Origin: Mytilus edulis
Lineage: Eukaryota > Mollusca > Bivalvia > Mytilida > Mytilidae
NCBI RefSeq assembly: GCF_963676685.1
Contig: NC_092353.1
Coordinates: 9,008,734 to 9,072,733 of the forward strand
Direction of reading: 5' to 3'
DNA: 64,000 nucleotides
Numbering within the stretch: the first letter of the stretch is position 1; the number at the start of each line of letters is the position of its first letter. The translations under genes and the position numbers were made by a program. Of the stretch, positions 47,060 through 59,345 are shown piece after piece. The notes under the pieces were generated by a model. That model had not been told where the DNA came from. It did not search any database and worked only from the letters and a program-made list of their open reading frames with translations.

Positions 47060-48039
47060 ATAAATGTCTAATGTAGAATGATGAATAAACAGACGAACTT
47101 TTTTTTATTTTTGAAGAAAATGAAGAAAAATAGTTAAAATGTATATGTTCAGAAATACATAATACTAATAAAACAAAGTAAGAGATGCGAGCGGGATTTA
47201 TCGCGCCTAAAGCCATCCAACTGTGAAATATATACCAAAATAGGTGAATTTTTAGGACATTTCACGAACAGATCGTGCAGGTGCTTTATAACTAACAGGT
47301 GAGATGTTGTTGCAGTAAAAAATATTCATTTTAATACAATTATTAAAGTTGTATAACGTAGAATATGTTTTGTCATTCAGTTTCTTCATATTTAACTAAA
47401 TTCCACTATGATGATTTCGTAATGCTAGTCATGTTAACTGTCGAATAATGATACTATTCTTTCATTTTAACTGTGGAGCGAATCATTAGTATTGTATATG
47501 CGGTGCATTTTCACTGTATAATTATTATTTTTTTTTTATCTATTACAGCTCATTTCTTTAAGCATGTAGAGCAAGACTTTAGTTAATTTGCTTGCTTTTT
47601 TTATTGGATAATCATTATGATAACACCCAATTTAATTCAAATATTAAAAATACAGGTTAAACTATGCCTATTCATATTGTTTAAAAATGTCAATCTTATT
47701 TACAAAGTTTGTATAAACAATTATACAAACAAAGCAAGCAAGCCAACCAAAGTTTTGCTTTACATGCATTAGGAAATTAGCTGTAAAGCCTTAATTTAGC
47801 CGACTTGCTCAAATAATAGATAAAGTAAGAGAAAGATTTGATAAAATTTAACTTACGGATAAAAGTTTGGTTTTAAAACACTCTACTAAATTCAATAGAA
47901 ATAACATTTATTTCAAATGTATTCCATTTAGTTTCTTATAAAGCGTATAGAGATCTTTATCCTTATTTTTTTTATCCATTTCCATGACACTTCACCACTA
48001 ATTACGTACATCTTGATATAGATTGCACCTTTGTTTTCC
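47060..48039. other. Interior of the 5.6-kb element, no coding seen
   Basis: AT-rich, with short frames only. It may include decayed transposase too degraded to read. Confidence 0.35.
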
Positions 48040-48195
48040 CGTTTAAAAGGTTTTACACTGGAGCCCTTTATAACTTGCTGTTCGGTGTGAGCCAAGACTC
48101 CATGTTGAAGACCGTATTTTGACGTATAATGGTCTACTTTTATAAATTGTGACTCGGATGGAGAGTTGTCTCATTGTCACATACGACATCTATAT
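48040..48195 (-). repeat. Family B head inside the 5.6-kb element
   Basis: On the minus strand: ACAATGAGACAACTCTCCAT, TTATAAAAGTAGACCATTAT, then ACGGTCTTCAACATGGAGTC. Confidence 0.65.
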
Positions 48196-48448
48196 GGCTC
48201 AAAAACGAAACGAGACGGGATAAAAAGGGATGAAAAAATCTACGCTACTTTTTTAATATATTTATAATGGGCTTTATATGAGTCAAAATAGAGTAAAATA
48301 GTGGGTCGCATTTGGGTATAAGCGTCACGCCGGATTGCCGATTTTTTGCAAGCGTGACAGGTGAAAGTCAAATGATTGTGTAGAGAAAAACGGGAAATGA
48401 AGTCTAGCGGGACACGGATAATTACAAAAAATTAGAACTGCATAGTAT

Positions 48449-48527
48449 AAGCGGGATACGGGAATCTGACAAAACAATAAGCGGAATACGGGAATCTGCC
48501 AAAACAGTAAGCGGGATCCGGGATCAG
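48449..48527. repeat. 30-bp tandem repeat, about 2.6 units
   Basis: Units begin AAGCGGGATACGGGAATCTG and then ACAAAACAAT. Confidence 0.7.
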
Positions 48528-49064
48528 AACCCCCCAATGAGACCCCAGAAAAAGATATTTTTGTATATTCATCCTATTGTTACAGTCATGCCTTCAATAA
48601 CAAAAGTATCCGATGCATGCATTTTTTCATATTTTTGGTCCCTTTTTCAATTTTGTGGGGTCCAAATTTATAGACAAATGTCCTTTAATATAGATATTTG
48701 GAATTCGTTGACATGCTGAATCTGACCATGTATCAAGTTTGGGGATTTTTTGCCTAGTTGCTGAAATAGCCCACATAGAGTTCCAAAGGGTCTAAAATCA
48801 ACAAAAATGAATTGTAGCATGCATTTCGTGTACAATAACCCAAATGTGCATGGTTTTACCTCTGTGGTAGTATCCATTCGCGGATCTAGAATTTTTCATA
48901 AGTAGGGGCCCACTGACTGCTTAAGAGGGCCCGCTGCTGTCACGCTCCAGTGATTCACTATATAAGTTAAAATCAAGGAGAAACGTAATCTGAAGAATAC
49001 AATATGACATTTTGAGAATCGCTTTTGTTACAAGTTTGAAAAGCTATATATTTGATGAAGAATG

Positions 49065-49136
49065 AATGAGGAGTTTGTATTTCAATTGGAAAATACATGT
49101 AATGAGGAGTTTGTATTTCAATTGGAAAATACATGT
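49065..49136. repeat. 36-bp perfect tandem duplication
   Basis: AATGAGGAGTTTGTATTTCA and the rest of the unit occur at 49065 and again at 49101 without change. Confidence 0.85.
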
Positions 49137-49874
49137 ATCATAAATCCTAAAGTCATCAACTAAGTTTTTTTTTCATTTGTTGCAAGTGCATTTATCACAT
49201 AATTCTACAATAAAAATTCCTCGCATCTTTGAAAATTCTACATTAATAATGACTGCACTAACAGTGATAATTCATCGCATCTATAGTTAAAATGGATCGC
49301 TTTCAATAATCGATATGCTATATTATAATGCTTTTATAACACTTATTTGAAGTTTAATGCTATGTTTGTATATTATAAAGACATATCACAATGAAAATAA
49401 TTATGTTAAAACTTAACTTAAAATCCTTTAACTTGATATTTTCAAAACGTAAACAAATACAGTTTTCCCATGATCCTTTATTCTACAATAGACATACCCA
49501 CGGTGGGTATGGTTGTCCTGCGAGAGAACGTACTGTGCTGGTGATTCAGTCCTGACGGGTGCTGGTGATCAATGAAAAAATGTAAACAAAGACGAAAATG
49601 ATGATTTTTGACGTTTTCACTCATAAAAAATGGTAGAAAACAGTTGAGATTTTTCAATTTCGTTTCTTATGGGTTCATATATAAACCATTACAAAAATGA
49701 CCCTGTAAACTGTGTCAGAAAGCGTAACACAAAAGTGCTCATTTTCAGAAAATATCGAACTGAAAAAATAAAACAAAAATGCTCATAGAGTCCGCTTTCT
49801 ATACCGCAATCTACACGACAAAACAATTTTGTGAAAAAACATTGCAATTTATTAAAATTTTGCATTTTTTCAAT

Positions 49875-50160
49875 TTATTCATGTCCTGATACTGTGCTGG
49901 TGGGTCCTGTCATTGTGCTGGTGGGTCCTGATACGGTGCTGGTGATTTTGGATAAGAAGTTGGTCATATTTGAAACAAATGTTACAAAATCAATAAAATT
50001 AGCCAGATAATTGTTGCCAACAGGATCTATGACTCCTATTTTAGCTCTTGTGCATCCATTTGGCTGTTTAATATGTGTTTTCAAATGATCTGAACTTGTA
50101 TAACATAATAACATAAAAGGGCAACATCTTTCGTCCAATATCAGATAACAATATATAGTA
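49875..50160 (-). pseudogene. Possible terminal exon remnant in the CACGGTG element
   Basis: A minus-strand acceptor-like TTAACTTATTTTAG near 50163 precedes an open frame to 49875. It encodes a Cys/His-containing segment (ERCCPFMLLCYTSSDHLKTH) and ends by translating the subterminal motif array (SGPTSTMTGPTSTVSG). It may be the 3' exon of a former transposase, but no catalytic motif is present. Confidence 0.25.
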
Positions 50161-50164
50161 TCTA

Positions 50165-52290
50165 AAATAAGTTAAAAATTCCACAATACTATATAATTCA
50201 TTTTATGTGTCAATTTGTTCGAAAAAAGTCGAAAAGAAGAGACTTTTTTAATGTCATGATTATATGTCGCTTTCTAGATCTATGCTTAGCATTTATTTCA
50301 GATGACATGGACTCCTCACCCTGATGACCCTGCTGCCTTTCATAACTTTATCCGTATACATATATTAATAGATAAACAAAAGGCTGCATGCAACACGTAT
50401 TTTTGTATTTAAAATGATTCGTTGTAACGAGAATATTTGTGGTGAATGGAAACTGTGAGGGTCAAAATCTTAAATTGCTTATAAATGTTGCTGGAACCAG
50501 TTTCGTTATCTGATCTGAATTTTCTGAAATGTGCAAGGTAGATAGACATTTTGATTTTTTTACTCGGTAATGAACCATTGTGTTGATCCCATGCTAAACA
50601 TAACAAAAATCTCTGTACAAAGGTCTGTGAATTTTCTACAAAAATAGTGATTTTGTTTTCACTAAATTCTCTTTTTCTACTAAATACAATAATGAACTAT
50701 AATAAATAATAATGCTTTGCAAGAAGTTTCCCCTTGATAAATGTACAAAATTATATCTCTATTATTCATTGTCTGTGCTGTTTTGATACTATTGCAGTTT
50801 GCACATTTCGGAATTGACAGGCCACAGGAGGGGTCATAAACCGTACACGAAAAGATAAAATATTGATATAAGTACTTAATTTGCATCTTTGAACCACCAC
50901 CCCGGCTTGCGTTTTTAGGAGCCTGGGGTGTCTAAAAATGGTCGATTACAGACAGCCGAGTACGCATTTTTCTTTCCAGGCGTGTTATTGTTGATTGTTA
51001 AAGTCCTGAAAACGGATAGATGGAAACAAAAATGTTTGATATATCTGACTTTAGATTCATTTTTTTTTTTAATATAAATTAAGGCTACATTTTTATATAA
51101 TAATTCTATGAATTCACAATATAAAAAAAAGCAGAAAAAAATGAATGAAGTGAAATATCTTAGTAAGGAGTAATTACTACAGATATGGTGTGTTTGACAC
51201 ACAAAACTTAAAAGCTTAGTGATATTACCAATATTAAAATATAAGTGTATTTTAGTTGGGTATTTTTTCCATTTACTCATTTTCAATTATAATCAAGGCA
51301 CATTTTATTTTTATTCATGAAATATATTTATATATAGAAAAGAAAAGAAAGAATTCTTTATCAAAAATATTTATTTTGAAATAAAAAAAGCTAAGAAATC
51401 TTAATTTTATTAGTGTTCTCTAGGTTATCTCGTCTTTATTCTCTGACATATTCTAGTCTGCCCTTTCATAAAATAGTGATTTTTTTAGTGTTCTATCGAA
51501 CTTTCGAAAAAAAATACATGATAACCGTTTAGACAAAAAAAAATTGTTGGAAAAATCTTACAGCAAGTGATTCTAAATAGCTATAAGATACATTTTTCTT
51601 TTACAATACAACTTTTAAATCTTACGGGAAACTATTCCAAGCTTTCACTGTAACCTCGCTCTAACTTATCCCCATCCCTCCCCCCCCCCCAAAAAAAAAA
51701 ACCAACACCAAACAAACAAACCCGCAATACTATTGTCATTCTTATAGTCAGCACTCAATTGTTCACAAACAAATGTGTTTTAAGCTGCTAAAGACATGAT
51801 TCAAACGCTCAGAAAGTCCTTTAATTGTTCTATATTTTTGCTCTCCATTTTTATGCAAAACCTTTTACATTTTTATTTTATTGGTTATTGTTGAAGGTCG
51901 TACGATGGCGTATGGTTGTTAACACATACTTCCTTTGGTTTCTTATGGAAATTTGTCCATTTACAACAAATATACCACATCATCTACTATATATAAGTAT
52001 TGTATAAATTACAACGTATTTTGGTGATCTTGCAAAATGATCGTAATCCCGAAAATCGTAAACATATTTTCTTATCTTAAAAGGGGACAAGAAGGGTTCC
52101 ATTAATAGGCCAATAGATAAGATAACAGTTTATAGTTTAAAAAATAAATTAAAAAATAGGGGTATTTTTTCTCTCATAATAACAGTTAACATATTCACAA
52201 CAATGTCAATTTCAAGAAAGCAGACAACAGCTAATAAGTCAATAACAGTACAGCATCAATGATCTTGAATATATGCCACTTTTAACTAAA
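50165..52290. other. Interior of the CACGGTG element, no coding recognised
   Basis: AT-rich, with short frames only. A C11/A11 low-complexity junction lies at 51677-51700. Confidence 0.4.
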
Positions 52291-52653
52291 ACATAAAAGC
52301 ACAGAACCAGGACATAGGAGCACAGAACCAGGACCGTTTTTCTTATCACCAGCACAGCGTCAGGACAATTCCGTTTAACGAACTTGCACGACTTTTGCAA
52401 TATAATATTGTTGTAATATACTTTGCATGGTACTAATGACACATCAGAGAAAAATTAAGCAACAAAACAGTCGTTTTATTGCTGTTTTGATACAATGTAA
52501 ACAAACCCACCAGCACAGAATCAGGACCCACCAGCACCCGTCAGGACCAAATCACCAGCACAGTACGTTCTCTCGCAGGACAACCATACCCACCGTGATA
52601 CCCGCATATAACAGTAAAAATGAACTACCTGGATTCGCACTTTATATACACTG

Positions 52654-53093
52654 TTTACTTTGATAAAGAGTTTTCATTGTTCGCATTCACATTCACATCG
52701 TGTTATCTTAACTAATGAAACACACGCTTTATCGTTATTTTAATGACTTTTTTAAAAATATTTTACGAATGTTGACATGGTTGAGAAGGTATTATTGAAT
52801 AAGTTTGCATACTTATTTTTGTTTATATTAATTTTGTATCTGTATTAAACTTTTGTTTATTTTGGTATTAATACACGAGATAACCTTAATAACATGTTGG
52901 TACGTCATTCTTTATTTAAAGAAAAAATCTATGGAACACAATTAGTGCTACTTTTAGGCGTACAATTTTGTCTTTCTAATGAATAAGTTTAATTGTTTTT
53001 AAGCGTTTTTCACATAGGAAGTTGTTAATATTATTCTATATACTTTTTATTTGGTTTATTTAATCAGTTAAAGTAGTAATTTCACTAAGATCA
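52654..53093 (+). repeat. BEL/Pao 5' LTR, right piece
   Basis: Matches 58535-58973 with scattered substitutions and small indels, so this insertion is older than the Gypsy-like one. Confidence 0.85.
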
Positions 53094-54300
53094 TGTTCCA
53101 GAACGTTCACCGAGAAAGGGCAACAACATTTTGAGGATGCATATCCCAAACGAAACAAACACATATGCAAGGCATATGATCAAATAGCAGACCACCTTAA
53201 TCGTATTCCGCAATGTTCGACCATTGAGAACTTGGAATCAGTTCAAAAAGAACTAACAACATGTGGAGAAAAACACTCGAAACTTAATTGATTTCTGTCA
53301 GCGCAGGGGTACGCTTGCCAGCAAAGAACTTGCACAGACACACAGAATGACACATCAAGGATGTAAAATACTTATAGACTCAGCAACGCGACAAATTAAA
53401 ATTCGAATCAATGATATAGCATTCAAAGAAATATCAACAGTTTCATCAAGCAGTTCGAAATCATCATTAAGATCATCTACAAGTTCTCACTAAAGTCAAA
53501 TGAGCTCAGTCATATTACGAACAAGAGCAAAAGCAAAAGTAGCAACAACAAGATTAAAGATTGTAGAACTAGAAACAGAAATGGATAAAACACAAGCGTC
53601 TCTTGATGAGCAAAAAGCAAGAGCCGACAGGGAAAAAGCAAATCTCGCAGCTTAATTAGACTTACTGGAAGCCAAATGCGAAGCTGCCGCGGCAGAAGCA
53701 GAAGTTGATGCATTATCGGAATCTTCGGAATCGTCAGAAACTTCAGTTAAATATGAATTAAACATAAAATCAGAGCCATTGGATGCTAAAGCTCTATTGA
53801 TGACACCTATCCTCCATTTGGTCACTTTGTAGAATTTCTCCGAGATCAGAGTCGTATCAAAAATAACCCAAGCTTCTTTTACGAAACAACACCATTCAAG
53901 AAAGAAAACAACTTTCAGAAGCGGTCTGAAAGAAACACTCAAATACACGTTAAGAAGACTGAGACAACGGACCAACTTAAACCTTTATCTCTGCCTGATA
54001 ATAACTCCGCCAAACCAAAATTTCCGCTTCATCTTACTGAGCAAATGTAGAGTTTTCAGAGCCAAGCCCATCGGTGAGAGAATTAAATTTATTAAGGAGG
54101 AGAGAATCTGCTTTAAATGTTGCGAATCTACGTCACACATTAAACGAGACTGTAAGAACGTTGTTCGTTGCAAGGTTTGTAACAGTGAAGAACATCTATC
54201 TGCTCCACACGTCGATCGTACTCATGCGATTTTTTCTTCACAACAAACTCAGGACCAAGTTAAACTGTCTGAAAATCAAACAGATCACGGCGGTGAGTAG
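53094..54300 (+). pseudogene. BEL/Pao gag remnant
   Basis: The N-terminal part is fragmented. Positions 53520-53655 encode a charged coiled coil (VELETEMDKTQASLDEQKAR) that ends at a stop. 54109-54195 encode paired zinc knuckles (CFKCCESTSHIKRDCK, then CKVCNSEEH). Several in-frame stops and frame changes make it non-functional. Confidence 0.75.
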
Positions 54301-55030
54301 TCCGGTACAGCTAAGGCATTATGCACTCGTATTTGTGGAGGGTTTTCAGGAAAATCATGCTCAAAGATCATTTTAGTCAATGCATTTTTAAAGGAAAAAC
54401 CAGAGAATGTTGTACGTCTCTACGTTATGATCGACGATCAGAATAACAGGACTCTTGCTAGTTCAAATTATTTGATATGTTTGCAGTTGAAGGAGATGAA
54501 ACAGAATATTCACTGGTATCATGCTAAGGTAAAGTCCGTACCACTGGGAGAAGAACTAATTTACCTGAAAATCGGAACAAAATTCCAACGCCAGAAGTTT
54601 CAGAGAGTTTCTATCACCTCCAAGATATTGCTCATCATATCCCACAGCTAGACAATGAAGCCCATATCATGATGCTTATAGGACGAGACGTTGTTGTTGT
54701 TGTTATTGGTTTTGGTAGGCGACTTACTTATGTAGTAATTGCGCCTTAAATTCATATAACATAAGAATTATGTATATATACTATCAGTCCTTAATTTATT
54801 TTTAGTATTACGTTTTGACGAGTTTTATGTCAAACTTTGGCGAACATGGTTGACTGAATTACTCAGAAATATATATATATGTTGAGACGTCATTTCAGCA
54901 CATCACGTACTAGACCAACGTATTGGTCTAGCTAATCTTCCGTATGCACAGAAACTACATCTCGGATGGTGTATCATCGGGGAATGCTGTCTAGGTAACG
55001 TCCACGTGCCAAAGGAATTAAGAGTCAACA
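54300..55030 (+). pseudogene. BEL/Pao protease-region remnant, interrupted
   Basis: RLYVMIDDQNNRTLAS (54417-54465) is the Pao-type aspartic protease strand. A later stretch (LIGRDV, then AHHVLDQRIG, then LHLGWCIIGECCLG) is split by a 192-bp insert flanked by GAGACGT. Confidence 0.6.
54685..54890. mobile_element. 192-bp insert with 7-bp target duplication
   Basis: GAGACGT occurs at 54685-54691 and 54884-54890. Removing 54692-54883 and one copy rejoins the Pao frame. The insert starts with (TGT)n and ends in (AT)n and has no inverted ends, which suits a short retroposed sequence. Confidence 0.65.
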
Positions 55031-55199
55031 AAACCAATATCCTTGAAAATGGAAGACCAACACTGATCCTTGTAATAACCAAATAAAATTGAAGGAAATA
55101 GTACACGATGTCTTCGAAAAGAGAGACGACGATGATAAACCTGGGTTATCAATTGAAGACATGAACATGATTGACTCAAGTTTCCGCAAAGATGGAAAC

Positions 55200-56640
55200 G
55201 AAAATTGAAGCTGTCTGTTGCCCTTTAGGCACAACAGGCTTTTGAACAATTACGAACAAGTGTTGAGAAGATCAATTGTACTAGACAAGTCATTACGAAA
55301 AGATCAAATGAAAAGAGAACATTTTCTAGAGCTCATGGATGCCATGTTTTCAAACGGTCATGCCGAAAAAGCACCACCTTTACCAAACGACACAGAACGT
55401 TGGTATCTCCCAATATTTGGAGTATACCACCATCGTAAGAAGGACAAAGTCCGAGTGGTTTTTGACTCGGCAGCAAAATGCAATGGAGTATCCTTAAATA
55501 ACGTGCTACTACCTGGACCAGATCTAACCAATAGTCTTTTGGGAATATTGCTTCGATTCAGACTCGAATCGGTAGCTGCTGTTTCAGACATTCAACAGAT
55601 GTTTCGATGAACATCACAGAGATTATTTAAGGTTCTTATGGCATGAACAATATGACATCAACAAACCACTTACAGAATATCGAATGTGCCTTCTCATTTT
55701 TGAAAACACTGCATCTCCATCTATCGCTAGCTATGGACTTAGACAATCAGCCATGCGCAGTAATCTTGGCTCAGATGTAACCCACTTTGTTCTAAATGAC
55801 TTATATGTCGATGATGGATTGACCTCGCTTCCAACAGCCACTAAAGCTGTCAATCTACTTATAAATAAAAAGACACAGGAAGCACTCAAAATAGAAGGAA
55901 AATTAAGGATACACAAGATAGCATCACACAGCAAAGAGGTTATGGAAGCTTTCCCTCCCGAGGATTTAGCTAAGAATTTGGAAATTTTAAAGTTAACGGA
56001 TCAAGCACTACACGTACAACACAGTCTTGGAATCCGATGGAGCCTTGACTCAGATACCTTTTCATTTGATATATCGACAGACGACAGACTGTATTCTAGA
56101 AGAGGAGTTCTATCCACGATAAACTCAATTTTTGACTCACTTGGATTTTTAGCTCCAGATGTCGTAGAAGGAAGGTTAATTCAACGTCAATTGATTAACT
56201 CTACTAGCGACTGGGACCAACCGTTACCAACAAAGTATTTAGATACTTTGAACCGTTGGACATCTTCATTGCAAGAATTGAATCAGTTACATATTAGCCG
56301 TACTTATCTGTCAGATTCTTTTTCTAAATCAGAAGAGAAGTCAGTACATATATTTTTCGATGCATCAGAGAAAGCTATCACAGCTGTTAGTTTTGTACGT
56401 GCACGAAATAATGCAGGACAATTTGAATTAGAATTCCTACATGGAAAATCTAAAGAAGAATCAGTTCATGGACATACGATACCGAGATTAGAATTCTGCT
56501 AAGCCGTTTTAGCAACCGAGATAGCCGATACAATTAAGCATCAACTACAATTGCCATTGAAGGAGTTCAAATTCTATACCGACAGCAAAGTAGTTTTGGG
56601 CTACATTAATAATGAGTCGAGAAGATTTTATAACTATGTT
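55200..56640 (+). pseudogene. BEL/Pao reverse transcriptase and RNase H remnant
   Basis: The RT fingers/palm read WYLPIFGVYHHRKKDKVRVV and DSAAKCNGVSLNNVLLPGPD. The catalytic strand is YVDDG (55804-55818). The Pao-type RNase H follows (FFDASEKAITAV near 56358; YTDSKVVLGYI near 56575). A frameshift lies at 55605, just after the first half of the palm, and a stop lies at 56500. Confidence 0.8.
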
Positions 56641-58150
56641 GCAAATCGTGTACAGAAAATTTGATCAATCACACTTACAAAGCAATATGTTGCTACAACA
56701 ACAATCCCGCTGACAAAGGTATGCGATGCGTACATGCTTCGGAAATGTCAAATTCGCTATGGATCACAGGACCACAGTTTCATTTGAAAGACGCCACAGG
56801 TCATACAGAAAACTTTACATTACAAAACCCAGATGTTGACAAGGAACTCAGACCGGATGTACTGAACTTTAAGACGGATATTGAATTTTCACAGCAGTTA
56901 GGAACTGATCGATTTTGTAGATTCTCTTTTTGGAAAAACCTTATTAAGGCAATTGCACGTTTGAAACATGTAGCACAGTCTTTTGCTAGCAAATCATCAT
57001 GTACAGGATGGCATATCTGCTCCGAATCAGCATATCTGCTCAGAATCAGCATATGTAAATGCCATTGATGAAGCAAGAAAACTAGTTTTACGAGAATCTC
57101 AGATACTTTTAGTGTCTTACCACACGAAAACCTCTTGCAAAATCCAAAATACGTATTGGTGGAAGAATACAAAATTCGAATGTTCCAGACATTGAAAAAC
57201 ACCCGATACTCCTTTCTGGTCGCCATCACATTGCACTACTTATAGTCAGATATTATCATGAACTTAGTCATCATCAAGGACGTCACATAACCGAAGGTTC
57301 AATTCGGTCTGCAGGCCTCTGGATAACAGGTCTGGAGTAAAATCATTTGTTTCTTCCGTCATTAGCAAATGCGTAAAATTTCGTATACTTAGAGGATCGC
57401 TATGTACTCAAAAGATGGCAATGTTTCCTTCAGATAGATTAGAACCTGGTCCTCCATTTACAAACGTTGGCGTCGATTGTTTTGATCCGTGGGAAGTGTT
57501 AGCTCGTCGAACTCGTGGTGGACACGCAAACAGCAAAAGATGGGCTACTATGTTTACATGTTTGACAACAAGAGCTGTTCATGTAGAAGTAATAGAGGAG
57601 TTAAGCTCATCGTCTTTCATTATTGCATTAAAACGATTCACAGCAATACGAGGTCCAGTGAGTCATTTTAGATATGATAGAACAAACTTCGTAGGCTCTA
57701 TCAAAGAATTAGGGATACAAGCAATCAACGTCGAGGATGGTCGAATGAAAGAATTTTCTTCGTAATCAGGAAACAACTTGGCAGTTTAACCCGTCTCACG
57801 CTTCCCATATGGGAGGTGTCTGGGAAAGAGTTATTGGCATAACAAGAAGAATATTAGATTTGCTCTTAATGGAAGCTTCTAGGAATAAGCTTACTCATGA
57901 GATGCTTGTAACATTTTTAGCAGGAGCATCAGCAATTGTGAATTCGAAACCGTTTTCCCTCTCACTACCGATCCAGAAAATCCGATGCCGCTCTCTCCAT
58001 CTTTATTACTTACTCAAAAAACCGCAACAGATCATTTACGATCAACAAATAATTGACAGCAAAGATATGCACAATAAACTCGTCCAGTGACCAAAATTGT
58101 GCATCTATTTCTAGACAAGTCATGGGGAGAAGTCCAGAAAAAGAAACTTT
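56641..58150 (+). pseudogene. BEL/Pao integrase remnant
   Basis: The core begins GPPFTNVGVDCFDPW (near 57448, first catalytic Asp). It continues TCLTTRAVHVEV, the second-Asp region FRYDRTNFVG (57667-57700), and ASHMGGVWERVIG (57800) in another frame. The zinc-binding N-terminal part is fragmented (56660-57400), with a 20-bp local duplication near 57010-57055. Confidence 0.75.
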
Positions 58151-58288
58151 GATATAGACAATGTAGAACTTGTAGCTTAAACAATTTCGAACTTTAGTTA
58201 TTATTTACAGTTATATGTAGTATTAAACATTTTAGTATTTTTTGGTATTTTAATTTTTATAATGATGCCTTTAGCATCAGATGAGGAG

Positions 58289-58973
58289 TGTTCTGTCGAA
58301 TAATTGTCAATTTTTTACTATCACTTTAAAACCTTTTATTAATCACGTCGGCCGTAAATTCCACAGCAGCCACATCAAAATCATATCACGTGTTTGTTTT
58401 TGTTCTCATCTCATTGTCAAATATTTTGATCTACGGCCTATCACGGAGTAAGTAATTAATTAATTTAATTTGCAATTATCACAAATGTATTTTTGTTCAT
58501 TTTTGTTAGTTCATTATTCTTTTTATTTACTTTGAATAAGAGTTTTCATTGTTTGCATTTGTTACACAACACACGCATACACATTCACATCGTGTTATCT
58601 TAACTAATGAAACACACGCTTTATCGTTATTTTAATGACTTTTTAATATTTTACAAATGTTGAGAAGGTATTATTGAATAAGTTTGCATACTTATTTTTG
58701 TTTATATTAATTTTGTATCTGTATTGAACTTTTGTTTATTTTGGTATTAATACACGAGATAACCTTAATAGTATGTTGATACGTCATACTTTATTTAAAG
58801 AAAAAAATCTGTGGAACACAATTAGTGCCACTTATATGCGTACAATTTTGTCTTTCTAATGAATAAGTTTAATTGTTTTTAAGCGTATTTCACATAGAAA
58901 ATTGTTAATATTGTTCTATATACTTTTTATTTGATTTATTTAATCCGTTTAAGTAGTTATTTCACTAAGATCA
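58289..58973 (+). repeat. BEL/Pao 3' LTR (intact)
   Basis: It starts TGTTCTGTCGAATAAT and ends CACTAAGATCA. It provides the empty-site sequence (TTTTTATTTACTTTGAATAA) that proves the 5.6-kb insertion in the partner LTR. Confidence 0.85.
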
Positions 58974-59109
58974 GGTTTTATGATTCTTTATTTATATTTC
59001 AGTATTTTACCACACAAACATCATGGAATAAATTCTATTAATCACATGTATTTACTTCATCACTGGTTAACTTACTGTATGGCGGCAGTGCCAAGGCAGA
59101 ACATATTTC

Positions 59110-59345
59110 ATTTGAAACCCATGCATAAATAAAGGCAACAGTAGTATACTGCTGTTCGAAGTTCATAAATCGATTGAGAAAAAAACAAATCCGGGTTACA
59201 AACTAAAACTGTTGGAAACACATCAAATATAAGAAGAGAACTACGACACAACAGAAACACATCTTCAAAAATGTAATACAAACAGAAATGAACTATAATA
59301 TAACAATGGCCATTTTCCTCATATAGTACAGGAAATGTTAATAAA
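59110..59345 (-). repeat. Family D copy (reverse)
   Basis: It begins ATAAAGGCAACAGTAGTATA and reaches ACAATGGCCATTTTCCTCAT, mirroring 29110-29465. Confidence 0.65.

Larger units (their letters stand above)
49494..52602. mobile_element. 3.1-kb DNA transposon with CACGGTG ends, nested in the 5.6-kb element
   Basis: The element is 49499-52597. Both termini read inward CACGGTGGGTATGGTTGTCC and stay identical through GAACGTACTGTGCTGGTGAT, an inverted repeat of about 70 bp with few differences. ATACC is directly repeated at 49494-49498 and 52598-52602. Copies of a ~20-bp motif (CTGTGCTGGTGGGTCCTGAT type) are stacked at both ends, inverted relative to each other: 49530-49570 and 49890-49945 at the left, 52295-52360 and 52505-52575 at the right. 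The 5-bp duplication and CAC-starting heptamer resemble Transib-type ends. The interior has no intact transposase. Confidence 0.75.
47005..52658. mobile_element. 5.6-kb TIR DNA transposon inside the BEL 5' LTR
   Basis: The element is 47010-52653. Its ends CAGTGTATGTAAAGTGCG and (reversed) CAGTGTATATAAAGTGCG match at 17 of 18 positions. A further shared block (CATTTTTACTG, TATATGC) brings the inverted repeat to about 50 bp. TTTAC flanks both sides (47005-47009 and 52654-52658), and the 3' LTR shows the empty site with one TTTAC. No transposase frame is visible. The superfamily is not certain; a 5-bp duplication with these ends is unlike hAT, mariner or piggyBac. Confidence 0.8.
46761..58973 (+). 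mobile_element. Decayed BEL/Pao LTR retrotransposon with nested insertions
   Basis: The 3' LTR is 58289-58973 (685 bp, TGTTCTGTCG ... CTAAGATCA). The 5' LTR matches it in two pieces, 46761-47009 and 52654-53093, separated by a 5.6-kb DNA transposon. Removing the insert and one 5-bp duplication restores the LTR length to within one base. The interior 53094-58288 holds gag, protease, RT, RNase H and integrase in that order, all broken by stops and frameshifts. I could not find a target duplication at the outer ends. Confidence 0.85.

Noticed and set aside
50915-51286. 123-codon minus-strand frame in the CACGGTG element
   Set aside because: Low-complexity Phe/Tyr/Lys composition from AT-rich DNA; no transposase motif could be placed.
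53094-58150. Functional retrotransposon polyprotein
   Set aside because: Gag, RT, RNase H and integrase are each broken by stops or frameshifts and the protease region carries an insert; all parts are annotated as remnants.
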